The notes beneath the pieces are model-generated. The model was given only the letters and a program-made list of their open reading frames with translations, ran no database searches and was not told where the DNA came from. DNA of 15,256 nt from CAYHGV01 sp964356135 (lineage in GTDB: Bacteria > Hydrothermota > Tepidihabitantia > CAYHGV01), in the NCBI GenBank assembly GCA_964356135.1, contig CAYHGV010000071.1:1-15256 (forward strand). The letters run 5' to 3'. A program made the translations under genes and the position numbers. Below are positions 5,086 to 12,273 of this stretch, in pieces (within the stretch, counting starts at the first letter, position 1; each line of letters begins with the position of its first letter).

Positions 5086-7352
5086 AAATCACTGCAACCC
5101 GCTGGGCGGAGATAACCGGTGTGCTCCTCTTACTGTTGGGGATTTTTTTACTCCTGAGCTTTATTTCCTATGTGCCGGCGGACATTAACCATTTGGGTCA
5201 GGTTAGAAACTGGGGTGGCTATCTGGGTGCGGTAGTGAGTTTTCTCCTGGTTACCGTTTTTGGATTGGGGGCGCTTGTTTTTCCGGCGTTACTCTTTCTC
5301 TGGTTCGTCAACCGGATCCGGGTGCAGAAAGTCGCCAATTATATTTATAATTCGATATTTATCTTCTTTTTAGGACTGATCGTTCAAATTGTTCTGAGTT
5401 ACTTTCTGCCGAATCTCCGCTGGCGGGATTTCCTGCTCGGCGGGAATTTAGGAAAGCTTCTGGACGGCTGGCTGATATTCCTCTTCGGCCGGACCGGCAG
5501 TCCGATCGTGCTCGGCGCTCTGTTGATAATTCTCTTGTTATTTTTTACGAATATCAATTTTAAGAATCTGATCGTCATGCTCAAACCAAAACCGAAGCCG
5601 AAAAAGGCTGAAGCCTGGCTCGTGCCCCAGCCGGTTGAGCAGGTAAAAGAAAAGGAAGAGAAGAAACCGGTGCCGGAGAAGATAAAAAAACGGGACCTGG
5701 TCGATGTCACGAAGCCGTTTGCGGGCGGGTTCGGCACCGAAGATATCCTTGCCTGTCTCCATAGCCCAAGCGACAAAGAAAAAGAACGGGAAGTCGGCAA
5801 GGATGAGTTAAAACAGAATGCCGATGCCCTCCTGAAAAAGCTTGCCGAGTTTGGCGTCGAAGGGAAAATCACCGGCATGGTTTCCGGGCCATTTATCACC
5901 CGGTTTGAGTTTGAACCGGCGCCCGGGATTAAGATCCAGCAGGTTGAAAGCTTAGCCAATGATCTGGCGCTCTCGTTGAAAGCCGAGCGGATTAGAATTT
6001 TAGCGCCCATTCCCGGAAAATCGGCGGTCGGGGTTGAAATCCCCAACCGCGAGCGGAAAACGGTCTACCTCCGGACGATTTTGACCGCCGATGTCTTCCA
6101 GGAGAGTAAATCGCCCTTAACCTTCGGAGTCGGCGAGGCGATCACCGGCGAGTCGTTCTGCGCCGATTTGCGTTCGATGCCCCACCTGCTTATCGCCGGC
6201 ACCACCGGTTCGGGTAAGAGCGTTTGCATCAATACGATTCTTGCGAGCATTGTTTCGCGGGCTTCACCGGAAGAGGTCCGGTTTTTAACGATCGATCCGA
6301 AGCGGCTCGAGCTGCCGGTCTACGACCCCATTCCGCATCTCTTGTTTCCGACGGTGGTTGACCCGAAACAATCGGTCGAGCGGCTGGAACAGGCGATCTT
6401 AATTATGGAACAGCGGTACCGGGATTTTGCCCAGGTTGGAGCTCGAAATATCGAAGGCTATAATGAAAAGGTGGAAAAAAAGAAACCCTATTTAGTAATT
6501 ATCGTCGATGAGCTTGCGGACTTGATGCTGACCGCTCCTTCGGAAATCGAGGAGAAGATTACCCGGCTCGCCCAGATGTCGCGGGCGGTCGGTATCCATT
6601 TAGTGCTTGCCACCCAGCGTCCGTCAGTTGACGTGATCACCGGTTTGATCAAAGCCAATTTCCCGGCACGGATTGCGTTTCAGGTCGCATCGAAAACCGA
6701 TTCGCGCACGATTCTTGATATGAACGGTGCGGAATCCCTTTTGGGCAGAGGCGATATGCTGTTTCTACCGCCCGGTCGGGGAGACCCGATACGGTTGCAC
6801 GGTGCGTACATCTCGGCAAAAGAGGCGAAGGATGTGGTCGACCTGGTCGGGAAAAATCATCTGGCGCGACTGCTGGGTGAGTTCCTGCCGGACGAAGAGC
6901 TGGGCTCGGCAGTCGACCAGATTGTCGAGAACGGCTTGGTCGATTTCTTAATTCAACCGACAGGGGTAGCGGCGGCGGAAAAGCGAAGACGGTTGGCTGA
7001 GATTATTCCCGATGATGTGGTCGAAGCGCTGGTCCTGCGGGGGTATTACCATTCGCTGCCCGAGATACAGCTGATAGGGCAGGAGAAGGACGAACGCAGG
7101 ATTGGCGATCGGGAGACCGACGAGTTTTTCTACGAAGCGGCAAAGCTGGTAGTCCGGCATAAGGAAGCGTCGGTTTCAATGCTCCAGCGCAGGCTCGATG
7201 TCGGCTGGGCGCGGGCGGGCAGAATAATTGACCAGCTGGAACAGGCAGGGATTGTCGGACCCTATGTCGGGAGCAAAGCGCGCAAGGTTTTGGTTGAATC
7301 GGAAGAAGAGCTTGACGGATTTTTGAATAAACCCGGTAAAAAAGGGGGATAA
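5082..7352 (+). CDS. ftsK: FtsK/SpoIIIE family DNA translocase
   Basis: Septum-anchored ATP-driven DNA pump that clears and aligns chromosome termini during division. The 756 residues contain four N-terminal membrane segments (about 12-30, 48-75, 90-108, 140-158), a Pro/Lys/Glu-rich linker (about 168-235), the alpha/beta motor and a C-terminal winged-helix gamma domain (about 690-745; SVSMLQRRLDVGWARAGRII), which in the family reads orientation sequences and contacts the recombinase. Walker A is GTTGSGKS (373-380, Lys379) and Walker B is VIIVDELADLM (Asp476, Glu477). LATQRPSVDVITG and the GRGDMLF segment are also typical. Length is near the family's lower range, with a short linker. The ATG overlaps the upstream stop by four bases and has no ribosome-binding site of its own, so translation is probably coupled. 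No key residue is missing. Confidence 0.95.
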   Translation: MKITATRWAEITGVLLLLLGIFLLLSFISYVPADINHLGQVRNWGGYLGAVVSFLLVTVFGLGALVFPALLFLWFVNRIRVQKVANYIYNSIFIFFLGLIVQIVLSYFLPNLRWRDFLLGGNLGKLLDGWLIFLFGRTGSPIVLGALLIILLLFFTNINFKNLIVMLKPKPKPKKAEAWLVPQPVEQVKEKEEKKPVPEKIKKRDLVDVTKPFAGGFGTEDILACLHSPSDKEKEREVGKDELKQNADALLKKLAEFGVEGKITGMVSGPFITRFEFEPAPGIKIQQVESLANDLALSLKAERIRILAPIPGKSAVGVEIPNRERKTVYLRTILTADVFQESKSPLTFGVGEAITGESFCADLRSMPHLLIAGTTGSGKSVCINTILASIVSRASPEEVRFLTIDPKRLELPVYDPIPHLLFPTVVDPKQSVERLEQAILIMEQRYRDFAQVGARNIEGYNEKVEKKKPYLVIIVDELADLMLTAPSEIEEKITRLAQMSRAVGIHLVLATQRPSVDVITGLIKANFPARIAFQVASKTDSRTILDMNGAESLLGRGDMLFLPPGRGDPIRLHGAYISAKEAKDVVDLVGKNHLARLLGEFLPDEELGSAVDQIVENGLVDFLIQPTGVAAAEKRRRLAEIIPDDVVEALVLRGYYHSLPEIQLIGQEKDERRIGDRETDEFFYEAAKLVVRHKEASVSMLQRRLDVGWARAGRIIDQLEQAGIVGPYVGSKARKVLVESEEELDGFLNKPGKKGG
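7343..7349 (+). promoter_or_regulatory. Ribosome-binding site of the secreted glycan-binding-like protein
   Basis: AGGGGGA lies six bases before the ATG at 7356 and inside the last codons of ftsK. It lets the exported protein be made from the ftsK transcript. Confidence 0.6.
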
Positions 7353-7355
7353 CTT

Positions 7356-8006
7356 ATGCTTGCGAAAAATTTAGGGAGATCGATTGTGATCGGCAAATCG
7401 ATATTTTTTTCGTTCGTGCTCGCTTTGGTTACGGTCTGCGCCGCTCAAACCGGACTCGATACCCTGACTGCGAAAATCTATCAAAACCCCGGAGACGCTT
7501 ACGACGGGGAGAGCGATGCGCCGCCTTTTGGCAGTCTCATCGGCTGGAAGCTGGAGGTTTCTTCCCAGTTGCCTCCGGCCGGAGATATTTCGTATGCTCG
7601 AGAAAACCTCAATGATGAATTGTCGGAAACCGCGTGGGTGGAAGGAAAATCGGATTATGGAATCGGCGAATATATCATTTTTAGCTTTCCCCGGTCGGTC
7701 TTCGGAACCGAAGAGCTCAAAATCGACAGCGCCAATTTTTATGCGTTCCGGTTGCTCAACGGCTACTGCAAAAACCGCAAAGCCTGGCAGGATAACTCCC
7801 GGGTAAAAACGATGAAGCTCTATTTTGACGATATTCCGCTCGCGGTGATTGACCTCGTCGATACGAGCGAGGTTCAGTATTTCCGGTTTGATAAAATCTG
7901 GGTAAAACCGAACGATTTTTTTAAGTTGGAGATTCTCGATATCTACCCGGGAACGAAATATAAAGATACTGGACTGTCCGAGCTCTGGGCGATGGGTGAT
8001 TTTTAA
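7356..8006 (+). CDS. Secreted protein with NADase-type glycan-binding-like (discoidin-like) domain
   Basis: A 216-residue exported protein. A basic N-terminus and hydrophobic stretch (about 14-30) end in VCAA before Gln31, a good signal peptidase I site. The rest resembles the NADase-type glycan-binding domain: ARENLNDELSETAWVEG (81-97), GIGEYIIFSF (102-111), a strand ending LLNGYCKN (133-140), an NSRVKTMKLYF strand (147-157) and the closing YPGTKYKDTGLSEL (197-210). In this domain family the fold resembles F5/8 type C domains and is thought to bind glycans. No catalytic domain is attached. It begins three bases after ftsK, which is odd company for an exported binding protein; shared transcription may be incidental. 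Domain assignment is from motif memory; ligand and location (periplasm or outside the cell) are inferred. Confidence 0.75.
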   Translation: MLAKNLGRSIVIGKSIFFSFVLALVTVCAAQTGLDTLTAKIYQNPGDAYDGESDAPPFGSLIGWKLEVSSQLPPAGDISYARENLNDELSETAWVEGKSDYGIGEYIIFSFPRSVFGTEELKIDSANFYAFRLLNGYCKNRKAWQDNSRVKTMKLYFDDIPLAVIDLVDTSEVQYFRFDKIWVKPNDFFKLEILDIYPGTKYKDTGLSELWAMGDF

Positions 8007-8048
8007 GAATAGAAAAAAATTGACTTTCTAAAATTGGCTAACCGTATC

Positions 8049-8076
8049 TTGACTTTGAAGAGCAGGGTTTTACAAT
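8049..8076 (+). promoter_or_regulatory. Sigma-70-like promoter immediately before the first DUF3857 gene
   Basis: TTGACT (8049-8054) and TACAAT (8071-8076) are separated by 16 bases. Transcription would start near 8083, only a few bases before the ATG at 8087, and no ribosome-binding site is visible, so the mRNA may be nearly leaderless. A second TTGACT at 8020-8025 lies 19 bases before TATCTT (8045-8050) and could be an additional, weaker promoter giving a normal leader. Confidence 0.5.
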
Positions 8077-8086
8077 TTTGGTCGTG

Positions 8087-10150
8087 ATGAAACGTTCCCT
8101 GGTAATTGGATTTTTGTCGGTCATGGTTCTCTGGGCGGCTGACAGCTTTGAATTTTTCGATGGTTCAAAGTTAACCGCGCCGGAAGTCCGATATGACGGC
8201 AAGCGGTTTATTACCCCGGATACGAGTTTGCCGCGGGAGTCGGTGAAGAGACTTGTGTTTGCAGCCGGACAAGGCGAAGCAGGTGCAGACAGCACCGGGT
8301 TTGGAGATACCCGGCTGCTGCCCGCTTTGAAGACCCGTGCTCAGCTTCAATATCCGGATGCGGGTGGCGTGATTTTATTGGACGACGGTGCCTACACCCT
8401 CCATCCTGACGGCAGCCGTGAATACCAGTACCATTTTCAAGGATTGATCTTGAAAGATAAGACCAAAAGCTGGGCTAATGTCCAGCTTTATTTTGAAGAT
8501 GAAGTGTCGAAAATAACGGCGGTGAAAGGACGGACGGTTAAAGCCGACGGCAGGGTTGTTCTCTTCGACCCGGCGACTGTCAAGATTGTCAAGCCGTCCG
8601 AGGGTGGCGTATTTTTTGGCAAGGGTAATTGGCTGACGTTCAATCTGCCCGAGGTCGGCGAAGGCGATATCGTCGAATACTCTTATCTGGAAAAAGAATT
8701 CAATCCCTGGGACCGGAATGTCTTTGACCCGACCTGGACTTTTCAGAGCGGTGAACCGGCGCTGGTTTCGCGGGTGAAAATAATCATCCCCAAAGATAAG
8801 GAACTCATTTTCAAGGCTTACCATATGCCCGCAGCCCAGGCGCAGCCCAAAATCGAATCGGTGGGAGAGGAGAAGACCTATACCTGGCAGCTCAATGATG
8901 TCCCGCCGTTGGTGCCGGAGCCGGGGATGGTGCCGGCCGGCGATGCAGTTGCAAAAATCGAAGTTTCCACGCTTGCGACCTGGGATTACCTCTATGACTG
9001 GTACAGTAAATTTCAGATGCCGCGCATGGAGATCACCCCCAAGATTAAAAATCTCGTTTCCGAAATTACGAGCAACGCAAACACCCCGGAAGAACGGGCG
9101 GCGCGGCTCTATCACTGGGTTCAACAGAATATCCGGTATATTTCGATCAAAGGTGCGGCGGCGTCCGGTGTCTCCGGCCATCCGGCATCCCAGACCCTCG
9201 ACAACGGTTACGGCGACTGCACGGATAAGGCGATCCTGTTTTCGACGATGCTGCGTGCGGCCGGCATCACCGCGTACCCGGTCTATGTCGGGACCAACGA
9301 TGAAGCCTCGATGCTCCATCCCGAGATACCGAGTTTCTATGGCAACCACTGCATTACCGAAGCGCAGATCGGGGGCAAAAACCTTTATCTTGATGCGACC
9401 GGCAGCTATTCGCGCTATCCTTCGTTCTGGTCTGCAGACCAGGGCGTGTATGCGGTGAATGCCCAGACCCGCACGGTCCGGCTCATTCCGGTGCCTCCGC
9501 CGGCAGAGAACCTGAGATTATACGTCTATGATATGACGCTGGATACCACCGGTACCCTCGACGTCCACTACCAGTCGAGCTATACCGGCGATTGGGAAGC
9601 AGGGGTGCGGGGTTATTACCAGAGCTATGGCAAGAAGGAGTGGCCGCAGCTCTTTGCCAATCAGGTAAAGGACATTACGCCCTATTCAGAGTTGTTAGAC
9701 TATCGTTTTGAGAATCTCTATGAGATCGATAAACCGTTCAAGCTCACTCTCGACTATAAACTCTTCGGTTATCCCCAGCGGGCAGCCGATCTTTTGATTT
9801 TCAAGCTGCCGGAAGTTGCCAGCCGTTATGATTTTCCGGAAGTCGGTCTCAAAGAACGGAAATACGATATCGGCTACGAAACCTCGGAGGAGATTCAGGA
9901 CCGGATTGTCGTCAATCTTACCGGGCTTAAAGTCGAATATCTGCCTGTGCCGATTGCGGTATCCTGCCCGTACGGCAGCTATCAGGCGTCCTATCAATTC
10001 TCCGATGGCAAACTCGAGTTTCACGACGATTTTCAGCGCAGCGTGCGGATTATTCCCGCAGCCGATTATACGACCTATAAGAATTTTATCGAGCAGGTGA
10101 TCGGCTACCAGAAAGAAAGAGTGATATTATCAATGCAAAATGTAAAATGA
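8087..10150 (+). CDS. DUF3857/transglutaminase-like secreted protein, catalytic triad intact
   Basis: A 687-residue exported protein. A signal peptide (MKRSLVIGFLSVMVLWAA, then DSF) leads into a short N-terminal beta module (DSFEFFDGSKL and following), the DUF3857 domain (roughly 90-300) and a transglutaminase-like papain-fold core. The core has the Cys nucleophile in GYGDCTDKA (Cys378), His421 in GNHCITEA and Asp436 in LYLDAT. A C-terminal beta region follows (about 470-687), of the kind seen after the core in this family. Transglutaminase-like folds in bacteria act as proteases, amide hydrolases or crosslinkers; the reaction here is unknown. The start is ATG 8087, four codons into a frame open from TTG 8078, because the basic signal-peptide N-terminus begins there. 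A promoter sits just upstream. The stop overlaps the next gene's start as ATGA, coupling it to its paralog. Confidence 0.87.
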   Translation: MKRSLVIGFLSVMVLWAADSFEFFDGSKLTAPEVRYDGKRFITPDTSLPRESVKRLVFAAGQGEAGADSTGFGDTRLLPALKTRAQLQYPDAGGVILLDDGAYTLHPDGSREYQYHFQGLILKDKTKSWANVQLYFEDEVSKITAVKGRTVKADGRVVLFDPATVKIVKPSEGGVFFGKGNWLTFNLPEVGEGDIVEYSYLEKEFNPWDRNVFDPTWTFQSGEPALVSRVKIIIPKDKELIFKAYHMPAAQAQPKIESVGEEKTYTWQLNDVPPLVPEPGMVPAGDAVAKIEVSTLATWDYLYDWYSKFQMPRMEITPKIKNLVSEITSNANTPEERAARLYHWVQQNIRYISIKGAAASGVSGHPASQTLDNGYGDCTDKAILFSTMLRAAGITAYPVYVGTNDEASMLHPEIPSFYGNHCITEAQIGGKNLYLDATGSYSRYPSFWSADQGVYAVNAQTRTVRLIPVPPPAENLRLYVYDMTLDTTGTLDVHYQSSYTGDWEAGVRGYYQSYGKKEWPQLFANQVKDITPYSELLDYRFENLYEIDKPFKLTLDYKLFGYPQRAADLLIFKLPEVASRYDFPEVGLKERKYDIGYETSEEIQDRIVVNLTGLKVEYLPVPIAVSCPYGSYQASYQFSDGKLEFHDDFQRSVRIIPAADYTTYKNFIEQVIGYQKERVILSMQNVK

Positions 10151-10200
10151 AAAAATCAAATTTAATTCTAACTTTTGCACTTTGCATTTTGCACTTTGCA
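10133..10200. repeat. Inverted and tandem A+T-rich repeat spanning the gene junction and signal peptide
   Basis: TTTTGCACTTTGCA occurs twice in exact tandem (10173-10186 and 10187-10200). TGCAAAATG at 10134-10142 is the perfect reverse complement of CATTTTGCA at 10185-10193. The left arm supplies the end of the first DUF3857 gene and the stop/start overlap; the right arm encodes the hydrophobic core of the second protein's signal peptide. Confidence 0.75.
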
Positions 10201-12210
10201 TTTGCCTCGGGCGATGATATTCTCTATTTGAAAACCGGCGAGGAGTATCTGGGAACGCTCAAACAGATGACCGACCAAACGGTAGTGTTTGTCACCGACA
10301 AAGGGCCGGTTAAATTCGACCGCGACCAGGTTTCGAGTATTGACTTCAGCCAGCGCCGGCAGGGTGACACCTGGCGTCATGCGAGCGATATTACCGATCC
10401 GGTACTGAAACAGCAGGTCGCTACCGGTGCACCGGATACCGAATACTCAACTTCGAATTACTTCACACCGTATATCGAATGGAGTCTGGTGGTGAAACCG
10501 GATTCGTCGGTTGAGAAGGTCTACCGGGTGGTGCGGAAGATTCTAACCGAACCAGGTAAAGACATAGCCAATACCGGCGAATATTATGATTCCTCCAATG
10601 AAACCGCCCGGCTCGATTTCGGTCGAGGGCTGACGCCTGACGGTCGAATCACCCACATCCGGGATGCGGCGATCGAGGATATCTCGGTTCATCCTTCGCC
10701 TGCCCAATACGACCGGCTCCACGAGCTGAAGATCGCGCTGCCTGAGGCTCAAATCGGCAGCGTCCTCGACTACCAGACAAGCGTAACCCAGAAGAAGGTC
10801 GATGACTTCTATCCGCTTTACACCGATGTCCGGTTCGGCGATGACGAGCCGATTGTGGTTTATAAAGTCCGGGTCAGCGTTCCCCGAGGCTGGGAGCTGA
10901 ACTACTGGGTCAAAGATATGGGTGAGCCGGAGATAATCGAATCCGGGAATGAGAAACTATTTACCTGGCAGGTTAACAAAACATCGCCTTTGTTCTACGA
11001 AACGAACCGCCCGCCGCTGGCCGAGCTTCTGCCGCGGTTGGTCGTGTCGACGAAGACCACCTGGGTCGAGCTTAACCGGAGATACGAAAAGGTTCTCGAC
11101 GACAGCTTGGGTACACCCGAGATATTAAAAACGGTAGCCGATTCTCTGGTTAATGGAATGAAGGATCGGAACAACCAGATTCTCGCGCTCTATAACTATG
11201 TCAGTAAAAACATCCGCTATATTCCAGTTACGATCGACGAATTCTCGATTATTCCCCATTCGACAGCAACGATTTTAAAAGAACGGCTCGGTAATTCTCT
11301 CGACAAGTCGTTTTTGCTTTACGGGCTGCTCCGCCAGATTGGGGTTAACGCGGAGCTGGTGTTGGTTTCATCCCGCGACCGGGGTCCTTTTGTCCCCGAA
11401 GTTCCTTCATTGGCACAGTTTGACCGGGCGCTCGTTTCGGTCGATGACAGTCTCTTTCTTGAGCCGTATACCGACCGGATTCCACCCGGTATCCTGACTG
11501 GCGAAATGCAGGCGGTTTCTGGGTTCGTTATCGGTTCGGGCGTACTCTGTACGACCCCTTTGGCGCCGTCCCAGTCGGAAGCGGTTCAGTCCGAAACCTA
11601 TGCCCGGATAGATGAAGCGGGTGATCTCGATGGAAAGGTCACCATTAAATTGAACGGCAATGAAGGAATAGCCTGGCGCCGCTACAAGGAGATGTCAAAA
11701 GCGGAAACCGATGTGGCGTTAAACCAGTTTGTCAACGGTATTCATTCCCAGGCACAGCTCGTCGACTATAAATTTTCCGATTTAGGGGATTTAACCCAGC
11801 CGGTCCGGCTGGAGATTCATTACCGGATTCCAGGTTTTGCACTGAAAGCCGATAAATTTTTGCTGTTCACCCTGCCCGGGGTGACATACTCAGCCTGGGA
11901 AGTGGGCAAAGAGGAGCGGCTCTATCCGTTGAGTTTTTACAACTTGAGTCTTACCAGTCACAAGATTACGATCGAATATCCCCGGAGCTACCGGTTCTAT
12001 TCCCTGCCCAAGGGCGAGAATTTTAGCTCTTCCGCTATCGGTTACAATGGTATCTTCTGGCTGCACAGTAACCAGATCATGTTTGAAGATTATTTAGAAC
12101 GGAGAATGACCGAAATTCCTGTAGAACACTATAACGATTACCGCCAGGCTCTCGAAACCGCTGCTTCCCAGAGTTTGGGGATGATCGTATTGGTGAAAAG
12201 TAAGCAGTAA
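10147..12210 (+). CDS. DUF3857/transglutaminase-like secreted protein, triad lost (probable pseudoenzyme)
   Basis: A 687-residue paralog of the preceding protein with the same layout: signal peptide (MKKSNLILTFALCILHFAFA), N-terminal beta module (ILYLKTGEEYLG, then VKFDRDQVSSIDF), DUF3857 region, transglutaminase-like core and C-terminal beta region. In the core, the GDC-x-DK motif has become GNSLDKS with Ser384 at the Cys place; the NHC segment is FDRALV with Arg427 at the His place; and the LDAT motif is LEPY with Glu439 at the Asp place. The helix around KNIRYIPV (compare QNIRYISI) and the GLLRQIGV segment stay conserved. The gene is full length with no frameshift, so selection appears to keep the fold without thiol catalysis. 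It might bind substrate or partner the upstream enzyme; that is inference. Start ATG 10147 overlaps the previous stop by four bases. Confidence 0.85.
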   Translation: MKKSNLILTFALCILHFAFASGDDILYLKTGEEYLGTLKQMTDQTVVFVTDKGPVKFDRDQVSSIDFSQRRQGDTWRHASDITDPVLKQQVATGAPDTEYSTSNYFTPYIEWSLVVKPDSSVEKVYRVVRKILTEPGKDIANTGEYYDSSNETARLDFGRGLTPDGRITHIRDAAIEDISVHPSPAQYDRLHELKIALPEAQIGSVLDYQTSVTQKKVDDFYPLYTDVRFGDDEPIVVYKVRVSVPRGWELNYWVKDMGEPEIIESGNEKLFTWQVNKTSPLFYETNRPPLAELLPRLVVSTKTTWVELNRRYEKVLDDSLGTPEILKTVADSLVNGMKDRNNQILALYNYVSKNIRYIPVTIDEFSIIPHSTATILKERLGNSLDKSFLLYGLLRQIGVNAELVLVSSRDRGPFVPEVPSLAQFDRALVSVDDSLFLEPYTDRIPPGILTGEMQAVSGFVIGSGVLCTTPLAPSQSEAVQSETYARIDEAGDLDGKVTIKLNGNEGIAWRRYKEMSKAETDVALNQFVNGIHSQAQLVDYKFSDLGDLTQPVRLEIHYRIPGFALKADKFLLFTLPGVTYSAWEVGKEERLYPLSFYNLSLTSHKITIEYPRSYRFYSLPKGENFSSSAIGYNGIFWLHSNQIMFEDYLERRMTEIPVEHYNDYRQALETAASQSLGMIVLVKSKQ

Positions 12211-12218
12211 CGAGTAAG

Positions 12219-12232
12219 TAAGGAGTGAGTAA
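12219..12232 (+). repeat. Upstream copy of a 14-bp direct repeat
   Basis: TAAGGAGTGAGTAA. An identical copy lies at 15047-15060, after the repeat-protein gene, so the pair brackets that gene. The surrounding bases (12200-12250) are rich in AGTAA/AGTGA words. Confidence 0.6.
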
Positions 12233-12263
12233 CGTGTAGCTAGTAGTGAGGGTTAAGGAAAAA

Positions 12264-12272
12264 GGAGGAGGG
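12264..12272 (+). promoter_or_regulatory. Strong ribosome-binding site of the repeat-protein gene
   Basis: GGAGGAGGG ends one base before the ATG at 12274. The GGAGG core at 12264-12268 is five bases from that ATG, supporting it over the in-frame ATG at 12286, which is 17 bases away. Confidence 0.7.
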
Positions 12273-12273
12273 A

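Noticed and set aside
5399..6046. 215-residue minus-strand open frame
   Set aside because: Antisense shadow of ftsK with low-complexity Ser/Phe/Arg content.
8375..9349. 324-residue open frame on the minus strand
   Set aside because: Lies entirely opposite the first DUF3857 gene, is rich in Arg/Gly/Phe typical of an antisense shadow, and has no family motif.
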